NCBI RefSeq assembly: GCF_000194945.1
Contig: NZ_GL878507.1
Span: forward strand, 821,963 to 885,962
Length of the DNA: 64,000 bases
Direction of reading: 5' to 3'
Source of the DNA: Streptococcus sanguinis SK1 = NCTC 7863
GTDB lineage: Bacteria > Bacillota > Bacilli > Lactobacillales > Streptococcaceae
The notes under the pieces are model-generated. The model saw nothing but the letters and a program-made list of their open reading frames with translations. It was not told the origin of the DNA and ran no database searches. The position numbers and the translations under genes are program-made. Numbering within the stretch: position 1 is the stretch's first letter; the number at the start of each line of letters is the position of its first letter. Of the stretch, positions 27,698-37,500 are shown in pieces.

Positions 27698-28747
27698 CTA
27701 CTTAAACTGCTGAGAAAAACGAATATCTCCTTGGTAGAAGCCACGAATATCGTTGATACCGTAGCGGAGCATAGCTACCCGCTCTTGACCGAGACCAAAG
27801 GCAAATCCAGAGTATTTCTCCGCATCAATGCCGCTCATTTCCAGCACGCGCGGATGCACCATACCAGCTCCCATAATCTCAATCCAGCCGGTCTTCTTGC
27901 AGACATTACAGCCTGCACCACCACACTTGAAGCAAGAAACATCCACTTCAACAGACGGCTCTGTGAATGGGAAGTAAGACGGACGCAGACGGATACTGCG
28001 GTCCTCGCCGAACATCTTCTGGACAATCAGCTGCAGTGTTCCTTGCAAGTTTGCCATGGAAATATTTTCTCCAACCACCAAGCCTTCAATCTGATGGAAC
28101 TGGTGGGAGTGAGTCGCATCATCGGTATCTCGACGGAAGACGCGCCCTGGTGAGATCATCTTGAGCGGCCCTTTAGAAAAGTCATGAGCGTCCATAGCTC
28201 GCGCCTGTACCGGACTAGTGTGGGTTCTGAGCAGGATCTCCTCTGTAATGTAGAAAGTGTCCTGCATATCCCGTGCCGGGTGATCCTTTGGCAGATTCAT
28301 CCGCTCAAAGTTGTAATAGTCCTTTTCCACTTCAAAGCCGTCCACGACCTGATAGCCCATCCCGATGAAAATATCTTCGATTTCCTCACTAGTCTGACTA
28401 AGAATATGACGGTTCCCTACCGGAATTTGACGGCCTGGTAAGGTCACATCCAAGGATTCTTCAGCCAGTTTCAGAGCTACTAATTGCTCTTCCATCTCTT
28501 GTGCAGTCTTTTCAAAGGCTGCTGTCAGAATGTCACGCGCTTCATTGACATGCTTCCCGATAATCGGCCGCATTTCAGCTGAGATATCTTTCATCCCTTT
28601 CAGGACTTCAGTCAGCGAACCTTTCTTACCTAAGACAGCTACACGCAAGTCTTGCAGTTCCTTTTGATTCTCCGCCTTGAGCTGCTTGAGAGAAGCTAGA
28701 GTCTCTTCACGCAAACTTTTTAGTTGTTCTTCAATCGTTTTCGTCAT
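27698..28747 (-). CDS. pheS: Phenylalanyl-tRNA synthetase alpha subunit
   Basis: The 349-residue catalytic subunit charges tRNA-Phe. An N-terminal coiled coil (about residues 1-85) is followed by the class II core: [10 protein letters not shown], motif 2 region [24 protein letters not shown] (about 200-222), the [12 protein letters not shown] block and motif 3 [24 protein letters not shown] precedes the ATG. It is directly downstream of a Phe-specific T-box leader and followed by a GNAT gene and pheT. Confidence 0.97.
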   Translation of the reverse strand: MTKTIEEQLKSLREETLASLKQLKAENQKELQDLRVAVLGKKGSLTEVLKGMKDISAEMRPIIGKHVNEARDILTAAFEKTAQEMEEQLVALKLAEESLDVTLPGRQIPVGNRHILSQTSEEIEDIFIGMGYQVVDGFEVEKDYYNFERMNLPKDHPARDMQDTFYITEEILLRTHTSPVQARAMDAHDFSKGPLKMISPGRVFRRDTDDATHSHQFHQIEGLVVGENISMANLQGTLQLIVQKMFGEDRSIRLRPSYFPFTEPSVEVDVSCFKCGGAGCNVCKKTGWIEIMGAGMVHPRVLEMSGIDAEKYSGFAFGLGQERVAMLRYGINDIRGFYQGDIRFSQQFK

Positions 28748-28766
28748 TTTCCCTCCAAAATAAAAA

Positions 28767-28958
28767 GCGCGCCAATCTCCATAAGCGGAGCGTTGACACG
28801 CGGTACCATCCGTTTTTTATCTGGCAAGCCAGACCTTACTTATCAATCCTTGAGCAAGTGAATTCACCTAGCTTTCATCTAGAGAGCTTTCAGTCGATGG
28901 CTCCCCTCCCTGTTAAACTTCCCCTAGGTTACTGGTCTTGCGGATTGCTATTCAGTTA
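28767..28958 (-). promoter_or_regulatory. T-box riboswitch (phenylalanine) of pheS
   Basis: The transcript shows stem I closed by CAATCC / GGATTG, an upper helix ACCTAG / CTAGGT and a specifier loop with GAATTCA, giving a UUC (Phe) codon at the expected 3' side. The T-box motif TGGTACCGCG lies at 28799-28808 (minus), followed by a competing terminator, GCGTGTCAA paired with TTGGCGCGC and a T-run, ending about 20 bp before pheS. Uncharged tRNA-Phe should favour readthrough. Confidence 0.9.
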
Positions 28959-28964
28959 TATTTC

Positions 28965-28993
28965 ATTCTAACAGATTTCTAAACATTTCGCAA
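28965..28993 (-). promoter_or_regulatory. Promoter of the pheS T-box operon
   Basis: TTGCGA, 17-bp spacer, TAGAAT preceded by TGT (extended -10), just upstream of the T-box leader. Confidence 0.7.
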
Positions 28994-29028
28994 GCTAATC
29001 CAGCTGAATTCTAGATTGAACTAAACCT

Positions 29029-29763
29029 CTACCCTTTCATCCTCTTTTTGAAAATCCAGACAGAAGGGATGAAGAATAGGAAAGCATAGAGCAGAACCCA
29101 AAACAGATGAGGCAAAAGTGAATTTAAATCTTGAGCCAATGCCAACTGAACAGCCTTTGCTGCATGGGCAAATGGCAAGGCATTGCAAAATGCTTCAAAA
29201 CCACCTCCTATCATCTCAATCGGAAGCACTGCTCCACTGAGAAAAACCGTGGCATTGACAAGAATAGTTCCAAAACCACTGACTGAATTACTGCTAGAGA
29301 AGGCTGAGCCTAAAAGCAAGCCCAACGAAATAAAGAGCAGAGCTACTGGAATCAAAACCAAGAGAGCGTAAAAAGTTCCCAGATTTAAGGATAAGCCAAA
29401 ATTCATTGCAGTCGCAAAACTAGCTATGCCCTGTAAAAGAGCCAGAGGCAGAACTGGAATCGAATACCCTAAGATATAATCCACGCTTCTAAGCGGTGTA
29501 GATAGCAGCCGCATGAGAAAAGAGCTATTGCGGTCCGTAGCCATTAAACTGCCAACAAAAATAGTTAGCCAAGAAGCACCAAACACCATCATACTTGGAG
29601 CAAAATTTTCAATGGAAAATATAGCTGGCATCCCTTTGAGGCTCTGTTTCATAAGGGACAGGGCGATAATCAGAAAGACAGGAAAACCAATTCCCATCAG
29701 ACTGCTGACATAATCACGCATGATTTCTTTGAAATTACGCTTAGCAAAAATGAAGGCTCTCAT
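29029..29763 (-). CDS. ABC-2 type transporter permease
   Basis: A 244-residue integral membrane protein with six hydrophobic segments in the ABC-2 (drug/lipid exporter) arrangement, for example YVSSLMGIGFPVFLIIALSL near the N-terminus and LFWVLLYAFLFFIPSVWIF at the end. Its start overlaps the stop of the ATPase gene by 4 bp (ATGA), so the two form one exporter. The cargo is unknown; drug, bacteriocin or lipid export are possibilities. Confidence 0.88.
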   Translation of the reverse strand: MRAFIFAKRNFKEIMRDYVSSLMGIGFPVFLIIALSLMKQSLKGMPAIFSIENFAPSMMVFGASWLTIFVGSLMATDRNSSFLMRLLSTPLRSVDYILGYSIPVLPLALLQGIASFATAMNFGLSLNLGTFYALLVLIPVALLFISLGLLLGSAFSSSNSVSGFGTILVNATVFLSGAVLPIEMIGGGFEAFCNALPFAHAAKAVQLALAQDLNSLLPHLFWVLLYAFLFFIPSVWIFKKRMKG

Positions 29764-30491
29764 GCTAATTCCCCTCCTTCCGTATAGGACAAAAAGGCCT
29801 CTTCAAAATCCTTCTTGCCGGAATCTTGGATAATTTCCTCGGCTGTCCCCAAAATCTGCACCATTCCCTTATCCATAATGCAGAGTCGGTCGGCCAAAGC
29901 CTCGGCTTCTTCTAGATAATGGGTGGTCAGAATCACTGTAACTTTTCCCTTTAGTTGCTCAATATTCTTCCATAACTCCCTTCTAGCCCGTACATCCAGC
30001 CCCAAGGTCGGTTCGTCCAGAAACAGAATCTTGGGCTGACTGATTAGAGCCATTGCAATACTGAGCTTGCGCTGCCAGCCACCTGACAGGGACTTGGCCC
30101 AATCATGCTGCCTGTCCGTCAGGTCAAATGTCTCCATCAGATGCTCTGTCTTTTGCACCGCTTCTTCCATAGAAAATCCATATAAACGAGCAATCATCTC
30201 CAGATTTTCCCTAACTGTCAGCTTGGGAGCAACAGCTGTTTCCTGAGGCGAAACATTAATCATTTCCTTGACAGCATTTTCCTCCTTGCGAATGCTATAG
30301 CCTAGCATTAGGGCATCTCCTGCTGTCGGCTCAACTAGACAGGACAGCATCTTAATCGTTGTTGTCTTCCCCGCACCATTAGAGCCCAGCATGGCAAAGA
30401 ATTCACCCTCTTCAATTTTTAGATTCAAACCATCAACAACCGTCTTTGAGCCGTATTGCTTGGTCAAATCTTGCATCTCAACTGCATACAT
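29760..30491 (-). CDS. ABC transporter ATP-binding protein (ABC-2 partner)
   Basis: A 243-residue ATPase with Walker A GSNGAGKTT, Q-loop VSPQETAV, signature LSGGWQRK (Trp replaces the commoner second-position residue), Walker B ILFLDEPT and switch THYLEEAE. This is the drug/antibiotic exporter type. The ATG at 30491 is preferred over 30509 because GGAGA sits eight bases upstream. The gene is separated from the AbrB-type gene by a terminator, so it has its own promoter in the 30492-30705 gap, which I could not place. Confidence 0.92.
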   Translation of the reverse strand: MYAVEMQDLTKQYGSKTVVDGLNLKIEEGEFFAMLGSNGAGKTTTIKMLSCLVEPTAGDALMLGYSIRKEENAVKEMINVSPQETAVAPKLTVRENLEMIARLYGFSMEEAVQKTEHLMETFDLTDRQHDWAKSLSGGWQRKLSIAMALISQPKILFLDEPTLGLDVRARRELWKNIEQLKGKVTVILTTHYLEEAEALADRLCIMDKGMVQILGTAEEIIQDSGKKDFEEAFLSYTEGGELA

Positions 30492-30705
30492 AAGGACATC
30501 TCCTTTCATCAGATATGAGGAAATAAAAAACGAAATGTAATTTAAAGATATGAGTTTGACATCTAAAGTTAATCACAACTTACTCATTTAGCTAAAAACT
30601 GAGCTATTCTAACTCAATCTCGAAAGAGTTTGGTATAATTTGTATAACTTCTTATACTTATTATACACCCATTCATTAGTAGTAGCAAATAAAAGCAAAA
30701 GAAAA

Positions 30706-30723
30706 AATCTGCTTAAGCAGATT
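30706..30723 (-). terminator. Intrinsic terminator after the AbrB-type gene
   Basis: A perfect palindrome AATCTGC / GCAGATT around TTAA, followed by TTTT on the minus strand, 6 bp past the stop of the AbrB-type gene. Confidence 0.8.
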
Positions 30724-30729
30724 CCGATT

Positions 30730-30960
30730 TTATAAATCACTTTTTGAATTCTTATCTCCATTGAAGGTCTGATTAAATAGATCTTCATAGAGCTCGTAAC
30801 GCTGGATGGCGATGCCTTGCTGGGCATCTGCAAAGAGGACCAGAGCATCCCCAGGTTGAATTCCAAACATATCTCTCACTTCTTTTGGAATGACAATCTG
30901 CCCCTTGGGACCAACCTTGACCGATCCCATATAGCGGTTTTTTTGAATATCTTCTTCCAT
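30730..30960 (-). CDS. AbrB/SpoVT/MazE-type DNA-binding protein
   Basis: A small protein of about 76 residues carrying one swapped-hairpin DNA-binding domain: VKVGPKGQIVIPKEVRDMFG then IQPGDALVL (about residues 14-44). Such proteins are transition-state-type regulators or antitoxins. No toxin gene lies beside it. The frame is open to 31029, but the ATG at 30960 gives the usual short N-terminus; the ribosome site is weak. It precedes an ABC-2 exporter on the same strand and might control it, although a terminator separates them. Confidence 0.75.
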   Translation of the reverse strand: MEEDIQKNRYMGSVKVGPKGQIVIPKEVRDMFGIQPGDALVLFADAQQGIAIQRYELYEDLFNQTFNGDKNSKSDL

Positions 30961-31108
30961 TCTTTCTTGACTAACTCCCTTTCCGCTTCTATTTCTTCGT
31001 AAAATCCACTGGAGCAAACTGCACTTCATTTGCTCTTCTCATTCACTTGAGCCAATTCTATTATACAACTGCGAGAAGGGTTTTACAAGAAGAGACTATC
31101 GAGAAAAA

Positions 31109-31132
31109 GAAGCCTGTCAAGCAACAGACTTC
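31109..31132 (-). terminator. Intrinsic terminator after trpX
   Basis: A 9-bp stem GAAGTCTGT / ACAGGCTTC (one G-U pair) followed by TTTTTC on the minus strand, 7 bp past the trpX stop. Confidence 0.85.
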
Positions 31133-31139
31133 CTTCTTT

Positions 31140-32147
31140 CTATTTGATTACCTGACCTGCTTCTTTCAGAACATCTTCTGGTACAGTAATGCCAAGTTCT
31201 TTGGCATTTTTTGTATTAATGACAGATTTACCTGTATCGAAAATATCTACTGCAGTGTCAGCAGGTTTAGCACCTTTAAGGATTTTAGCTGCCATTTTAC
31301 CAGTCGCAACACCTAGGTCATACTGGTCTACAACGACAGAGGCAAGACCTCCTTCTTCTACCATGGCCGTCGCACTTGGATAAATCGGCTTCTTAGCTTC
31401 TTTATTGCTGGATACAACTGTCGCAAAAGCTGAAGCAATGGTATTGTCAATTGGAATCCAGATAGCATCAACCTTGCCAGTCATGACATTCATGGTTGAA
31501 GCAATTTCATTGGTTGAAGGAACAGAGTATTCCTCTACCTTGTAGCCTGCCTCTTCAGCTAATTTTTTGAACTCTTCTACCTGAGCTTTGGAGTTATCTT
31601 CACTGCTAGAGTAGAGCGCACCGATAGTCTTAACATCTGGAGTCAATTTTTTAATCAACTCTAGTTGTTGCTTGGCTGGATTGCGGTCAGAGACACCAGT
31701 GATATTGCCCTCTGGCTTGTCCAGATTTTTCACTAGGTTTGCTCCGACCGGATCTGTGATAGCTCCCATGACAATAGGCTTGTCCTTAGTAGCTGCAGCC
31801 AGTCCTTGAGCAGAAGGAGTCGCAATCCCAATCAGTACATCATTGTCATTGGAGACTAGCTGCTTGCTCATAGTAGAAACCTTACTCTGATCGCCCTCAG
31901 CATTCATAAAGTCAATCTTAATCTTGTCGCCCTTATAGCCTTCCTCAGCCAGACCATCCTGAATCCCCTTGTAAATCAAATCTAGCGAAGGGTGGCTGAC
32001 ATACTGCAGCACGCCTACCTTGACTGTCTGACTGTCACTGTTAGTCTTCGTGGTGTTGCCTTTGCTGTTCAAGCTGGAATAGACAATCCCACCGATTGCC
32101 AAAACGGCCAAAAGGCCTAAGATAGTTACTAATCGTTTGTTTTTCAT
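31140..32147 (-). CDS. trpX: Tryptophan ABC transporter substrate-binding protein TrpX
   Basis: A 335-residue binding protein of the ABC_sub_bind family (PF04392 type). It has an N-terminal hydrophobic anchor (about residues 6-26) but no lipobox cysteine, so it is probably membrane-anchored by an uncleaved or non-lipid helix. Family features include VGVLQYVSHPSLD, GIATPSAQGLAAATKDKPIVM and GVSDRNPAKQQLELIK. A Trp T-box precedes it, supporting tryptophan as ligand. Unusually, no permease or ATPase gene follows: a terminator and an AbrB-type gene do. Confidence 0.88.
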   Translation of the reverse strand: MKNKRLVTILGLLAVLAIGGIVYSSLNSKGNTTKTNSDSQTVKVGVLQYVSHPSLDLIYKGIQDGLAEEGYKGDKIKIDFMNAEGDQSKVSTMSKQLVSNDNDVLIGIATPSAQGLAAATKDKPIVMGAITDPVGANLVKNLDKPEGNITGVSDRNPAKQQLELIKKLTPDVKTIGALYSSSEDNSKAQVEEFKKLAEEAGYKVEEYSVPSTNEIASTMNVMTGKVDAIWIPIDNTIASAFATVVSSNKEAKKPIYPSATAMVEEGGLASVVVDQYDLGVATGKMAAKILKGAKPADTAVDIFDTGKSVINTKNAKELGITVPEDVLKEAGQVIK

Positions 32148-32251
32148 GTTCTTTCTCCATTTCTATGTTTTATATTTTCTATCAATCCCTAGGGACGCCA
32201 TCGTTTAAACATAGGTAATTCTCCTTGTTTTTTATAATAAGCAACAAAAAA

Positions 32252-32490
32252 CCTCACACAGGCATTCTGTGTGAGGGCGAAAATCGCGGTACCACCTCAA
32301 TTATGGAAAATAACTAATATTCCCCATATCTCTGTCTTGTCATCAAACAAGCTGCACTGTAAGGTGTGCCCACCGAATTCTTATTGTTTCAAATTCATTT
32401 TATCCATTAGCCCAATTTCGTAAAGATTTGCTGCTCATTTCCACCAACCACAAGCTCGCTAAAAACAAATACATTTACTACTTTTCTAAT
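32252..32490 (-). promoter_or_regulatory. T-box riboswitch (tryptophan) of trpX
   Basis: The leader shows the AGCGAG / GGTTGGTGGAA stem I signatures, lower helices TTAG / CTAA and GTAAA / TTTAC, and between them GAAATTGGG, placing a UGG (Trp) specifier at 32412-32414. The T-box motif TGGTACCGCG is at 32285-32294, with GAGG pairing CCTC as antiterminator, competing with the terminator CCTCACACAG / CTGTGTGAGG plus T-run at 32252-32276. The 528-bp gap 32148-32675 holds this leader and the promoters on either side. Confidence 0.92.
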
Positions 32491-32497
32491 TTCCTAT

Positions 32498-32526
32498 ATT
32501 TTAAGTTTTTCCTGAAAGGATGTCAA
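32498..32526 (-). promoter_or_regulatory. Promoter of trpX
   Basis: TTGACA, 17-bp spacer, TAAAAT on the minus strand, directly upstream of the T-box leader. Confidence 0.8.
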
Positions 32527-32637
32527 GACCTTTTTGAAAATTTTTATAAAATGTTCGGATTTGGTTTATAGAAGCAATTATAGACAAAAATTAAATTGCT
32601 TTTTGGCGAGACTTTAGAAGCTTTTAGCTTGGTTTTT

Positions 32638-32646
32638 TGTTATAAT
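32638..32646 (+). promoter_or_regulatory. Extended -10 promoter of pavA/rqcH
   Basis: TGTTATAAT (TGn plus TATAAT) lies 30 bp upstream of the plus-strand ATG at 32676, which has AAGGAG at eight bases. Confidence 0.6.
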
Positions 32647-32675
32647 TTTCTTTAGCAAGTTTCAAGGAGAAAAAC

Positions 32676-34325
32676 ATGTCTTTCGACGGATTTTTTTTAC
32701 ACCACATGACAGAGGAGCTCCGCCGCGAATTGCTGGGCGGCCGTATTCAGAAGATTAATCAGCCCTTTGAACAGGAGCTGGTTTTACAGATTCGCAGCAA
32801 CCGTAAAAGCCACAAGCTGCTCCTATCAGCCCACTCGGTCTTTGGGCGCGTCCAGCTGACAGATACCACGTTTGAAAATCCAGCTGTTCCCAATACCTTT
32901 ATCATGGTCATGCGCAAATACCTGCAGGGAGCCGTCATTGAAGCAATCCAGCAAGTGGAGAATGATCGGATTTTGGAAATCAGCGTCTCCAATAAGAACG
33001 AAATCGGCGATAGCGTGGCTGTGACTCTGGTCATCGAAATCATGGGCAAGCACAGCAATATCATTCTCTTGGACAAGTCTAGCGGTAAGATTATTGAAGC
33101 CATCAAACATGTCGGATTTTCTCAGAATAGCTATCGAACCATCCTGCCTGGCTCAACCTATGTCGCACCTCCTCAGACTGGCAGTCTCAATCCTTTCACT
33201 GTGGGTGATGAAAAGCTCTTTGAAATCTTACATACTGAAGACTTAGAGCCCAAACGCCTGCAACAAATTTTTCAGGGTTTGGGCCGGGATACAGCTACTG
33301 AGCTCAGCGGCCGTTTGACAGCTGACAAGCTCAAAACTTTCCGAGCGTTCTTTGCCAGTCCAACTCAGCCAAGCCTGACCGAAAAATCCTTCTCTGCTCT
33401 GCTATTTTCTGACAGCAAGACCCAAATGTCCACGCTATCCGAGCTTTTAGATACTTTCTATAAGGACAAGGCTGAGCGCGATCGGGTCAACCAGCAGGCT
33501 AGCGAACTGATTCGTCGAGTAGAAAATGAGTTGGAAAAGAACCGAAAAAAGCTGGTCAAGCAAGAGGAAGAACTTCTAGCAACGGAGAATGCAGAGGAAT
33601 TCCGTCAAAAAGGGGAGCTCTTAACTACCTTTCTCCATCAAGTGCCCAACGATCAGAATCAGGTAGAGCTGGACAATTACTACACAGGTGAGAAGATTAG
33701 CATCTCGCTTGACAAGGCCCTAACCCCCAACCAAAATGCCCAGCGCTATTTTAAACGCTACCAGAAGCTCAAGGAAGCCGTCAAACACCTGACCAGCTTG
33801 ATTGAGGAAACACGGACTACGATTCTCTATCTAGAGAGCGTGGAAACAGCCCTTGCTCAGGCCAGCCTGACTGAAATTGCAGAAATTCGGGAGGAACTAA
33901 TCCAGACTGGCTTTATCCGCCGACGCCAAAGAGAGAAAATCCAGAAAAGACAGAAACCGGAGAAATATTTGGCAACAGATGGCCAAACTATTATCCTAGT
34001 TGGACGCAATAATCTACAAAATGACGAGCTGACGTTTAAGATAGCCAAGAAGGACGAGCTTTGGTTTCACGCCAAGGATATTCCAGGTAGTCATGTGGTG
34101 ATTACTGGCAACCTCCAACCTAGTGATGAAGTCAAGACAGACGCTGCCGAGTTAGCAGCCTATTTTTCCAAAGCCAGACTCTCCAATCTGGTCCAAGTAG
34201 ATATGATTGAGACTAGAAAGCTCAACAAACCAACCGGTGGAAAGCCAGGATTTGTCACCTATACGGGCCAGAAAACCCTGCGCGTCACACCGGATGAAGA
34301 GAAAATTAAAAGCATGAAGATATAA
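32676..34325 (+). CDS. pavA: RqcH/PavA (NFACT family; Rqc2 homologue, fibronectin-binding protein PavA)
   Basis: A 549-residue NFACT protein. Established roles of the family are ribosome-associated quality control (RqcH adds C-terminal alanine tails on stalled 60S/50S complexes) and, in streptococci, fibronectin adhesion as PavA. The NFACT-N domain carries Asp97-Arg98, the residues needed for tailing in B. subtilis RqcH, here in the same numbered position. A helical coiled-coil region (about 275-330 and 370-440) is followed by NFACT-R (FKIAKKDELWFHAKDIPGSH, about 450). No signal peptide or anchor is present, so surface display would need a non-classical route. Confidence 0.92.
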   Translation: MSFDGFFLHHMTEELRRELLGGRIQKINQPFEQELVLQIRSNRKSHKLLLSAHSVFGRVQLTDTTFENPAVPNTFIMVMRKYLQGAVIEAIQQVENDRILEISVSNKNEIGDSVAVTLVIEIMGKHSNIILLDKSSGKIIEAIKHVGFSQNSYRTILPGSTYVAPPQTGSLNPFTVGDEKLFEILHTEDLEPKRLQQIFQGLGRDTATELSGRLTADKLKTFRAFFASPTQPSLTEKSFSALLFSDSKTQMSTLSELLDTFYKDKAERDRVNQQASELIRRVENELEKNRKKLVKQEEELLATENAEEFRQKGELLTTFLHQVPNDQNQVELDNYYTGEKISISLDKALTPNQNAQRYFKRYQKLKEAVKHLTSLIEETRTTILYLESVETALAQASLTEIAEIREELIQTGFIRRRQREKIQKRQKPEKYLATDGQTIILVGRNNLQNDELTFKIAKKDELWFHAKDIPGSHVVITGNLQPSDEVKTDAAELAAYFSKARLSNLVQVDMIETRKLNKPTGGKPGFVTYTGQKTLRVTPDEEKIKSMKI

Positions 34326-34426
34326 AGTTACCCTCTTTAACTATCAAACTGACTTAGGAGCAGGACAGTCATTAGCCAGCTGAAGCATTCTATTATCTCC
34401 ATCACTTTCAAGAATTTTTTGATAAC

Positions 34427-34458
34427 AAAACAGGTAGAACTTATGTTCTACCTGTTTT
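34427..34458. terminator. Bidirectional terminator between pavA and the third csh gene
   Basis: A perfect 14-bp stem AAAACAGGTAGAAC / GTTCTACCTGTTTT with a 4-nt loop. A and T runs on both sides allow it to stop the converging transcripts from 34325 and 34512. Confidence 0.9.
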
Positions 34459-34511
34459 TGCGCTCTCCTGAAATTCTTCTAGTTCATTGGCGAAATTTCT
34501 TCAAGCCTATT

Positions 34512-37500
34512 TTAGTCTTCAGACTTTTTCTTTCTCTTCTCTAAGCCCATCAGCCCCAAACCTGATACTCCAGCAAGTAAGATTGCTGCTAAGTATGACG
34601 TTTCTTCTGTACCTGTCTTAGGAAGGGCTTTTGCACCCTCACTCTTGGAAAGAGACGGTGGTGCAGGTGTAATCGTCCGCTCTGGCTGAACAGGAGCTTC
34701 TTTTACAGTCGGAACGTAGACTGCTGAAATCGTCTGACCATTGCGGTCTTTGCGAATCACTGTCACACCGTCAGCTTGGCCGACAAAGCCAGTTTCCGGT
34801 ACAAAGGTCACAGTGCCATCTGGCGCAATCGTGTAAGTTCCTTGGCCTGGAACAACCTTTTCAGTACTGCCATCCTCGAAAGTTGGCGGAACAGTTGGAT
34901 CCACGTCGCCTTCAAAGATTGGTTTACCAGTCTGCGGCTGGCCTTTGAGACCCGTGCTGCCGGTATCTTCTGTGGCAGTGCTTCCCAAAACAGTTGGTGT
35001 ATAGGTAGCCGTCACGGCATTTCCATAAATATCTGAACGCTTCACGACAACTCCACTAGCAGTTCCGACAAAGTCGGCTTCCGGCACAAAGGTCACTGCC
35101 CCTAGCATAGTGAACCGATAAGTTCCTTCTCCTGGGACAACCATTTCGGTGCTGCCGTCCGCAAAGGTTGGTGCTACTGCCTGGTCAATCGCTCCTTCAA
35201 AGCTTGGCGTGCCCGTTTGAGCTTGGCCCTTGCGGCCGCTAGATACACTGTCCTGACTGGTTGATGGTTCAACTACGGTAGGAACATAACGAGCCGTAAC
35301 TGAGGTGCCATTCTTATCGCGACGGTCAAGAGTCACACCAGTACCCAGACCAAGGAAATCAGCATCTGGAGTGAAAGTGACTGTACCGTCTGGTGTGATG
35401 GTATAAGTTCCCTCACCTGGAATGGTCTTCTCCTTGCTGCCGTCTTCAAAGGTTGGCGCAATCGTTTCATCAATTGGAACCAATGAATCACCTGCTTCGA
35501 AGACAGGTTTTCCAGTTTGAACATGGCCTTTGATATTCGTAGAGGAAGCATCTTTACCAGTTGGAGTTACCTTGGCGAACTCTGGACTGTATGTCGCAGT
35601 TACTGGAGTGCCATTTTTATCTACTCGTTTCACAGTGATGGGATCAGGTTTGCCTACAAACTGCTTATCTGGGGTGAAGGTCACTGCGCCATCTGGAGTG
35701 ATGGTATATGTTCCTTGACCTGGAATAGTCTTTTCCTTGCTTCCGTCGTTGAAGCTTGGCTCTACTGTCTCATCAATTGGAACCAGTGGATCACCACCTT
35801 GGAAAGTTGGTGTACCTGTTTGCGGAACACCCTGCGGACCGGTGCTAGTCGCTGTGGTGCCGGTTGGAGTTACCTTAGTAAACTCTGGGCTATATGTTGC
35901 AGTTACTGGCGTACCATTTTTATCCACACGTTTTACAGTGACTGGATCTGGCTTCCCTACAAATTGCTTGTCTGGGGTGAAGGTCACTGCCCCATCTGGA
36001 GCAATGGTGTAAGTTCCCTGACCTGGAATGGTCTTTTCTTTACTTCCATCTGCGAAGGTAGGCTCTACTGAGTCATCAATTGGAACCAGTGGATCACCAC
36101 CCGCAAACGTTGGAGTACCGGTTTGTGGAACACCTTGAGGACCAGTGCTAGTCGCATTGGTGCCAGTTGGAATCACTTCTTTCACTACTGCTTGATATTT
36201 GACGGTGATAGGAGTACCGTTGGCATCCACACGAGTTAATTCGAGTTCCGGTGTTTCACCCTTGAATTGTTTGTCTGGTGTGAAAGTCACCTTTCCATCC
36301 GCATTCACTTCGAACTTGCCGACATTTGGAACTTCTTTCACTGTTGAATTGTTATCAAACAGCGGAGTTGAACCAGCTGGGAATGGAACAGAGTCATGGC
36401 CTGGGGTGAAGCTTACTTTACCTTCTTGGACTTGACCTTGAAGACCTTCTGTCTTATCACCAGTACCAGTTGGAGTTACCTTGGTAAACTCTGGACTGTA
36501 GGTCGCTGTCACTGGTGTGCCGTTCTTATCCACTCGTTTTACTGTGACTGGGTCTGGTTTACCTACAAATTGCTTGTCTGGAGTGAAGGTCACTGCTCCA
36601 TCCGGAGTGATGGTATACGTTCCTTGACCTGGAATGGTCTTCTTCTTGCTTCCATCTTCAAAGGTCGGTTCAACTGTTTCGTCAATCGGAACCAATGAAT
36701 CACCACCTGCAAAGGTCGGGGTGCCGGTTTGTGGAAGGCCCTGAGGACCAGTGCTGGTTGCGTTGGTGCTGGTTGGCGTAACCTTAGTAAACTCTGGGCT
36801 GTAGGTAGCCGTTACTGGCGTACCATTCTTGTCCACACGTTTCACTGTGATTGGGTCCGGTGTGCCTACAAATTGCTTGTCTGGGGTGAAGGTCACTGCC
36901 CCATCTGGAGTAATGGTATAAGTTCCCTGACCTGTAATAGTCTTCTTCTTGCTTCCATCTTCGAAGGTTGGCTCCACTGTGTCATCAATTGGAACAAGTG
37001 GATCGCCACCTTGGAAGGTTGGGGTGCCGGTTTGTGGAAGGCCCTGAGGACCAGTGCTGGTTGCGTTGGTGCTGGTTGGCGTAACCTTAGTAAACTCTAG
37101 GCTGTAGGTAGCCGTTACTGGAGTGCCATTCTTGTCCACACGTTTCACTGTCACTGGTTCTGGTGTACCAACATATTGTTTTTCAGGTGTGAAAGTCACT
37201 ACGCCATCTGGTGCAATGGTGTAAGTTCCTTGACCTGGAATCTTTTTCTCCTTACTTCCATCTTCGAAAGTTGGATCAACTGTTTCATCAATTGGAACTA
37301 GTGGATTGCCTCCTTGGAAAGTTGGTATACCAGTTTGCGGAACACCCTGAGGACCTGTGCTGGTTGCGTTGGTGCCAGTAGGAGTTACCTTGGTAACAGT
37401 CAGCGTATAGCTAGCAGTCACTTCCGTGCCGTTCTTATCTACTCGTTTCACTGTCACTGGAACTGGGGTACCCACATACCGCTTATCTGGAGTAAAGGTG

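Noticed and set aside
30730..31029. A toxin-antitoxin pair with the AbrB-type gene
   Set aside because: No toxin-sized partner is found next to it; the neighbours are an ABC-2 exporter and trpX.
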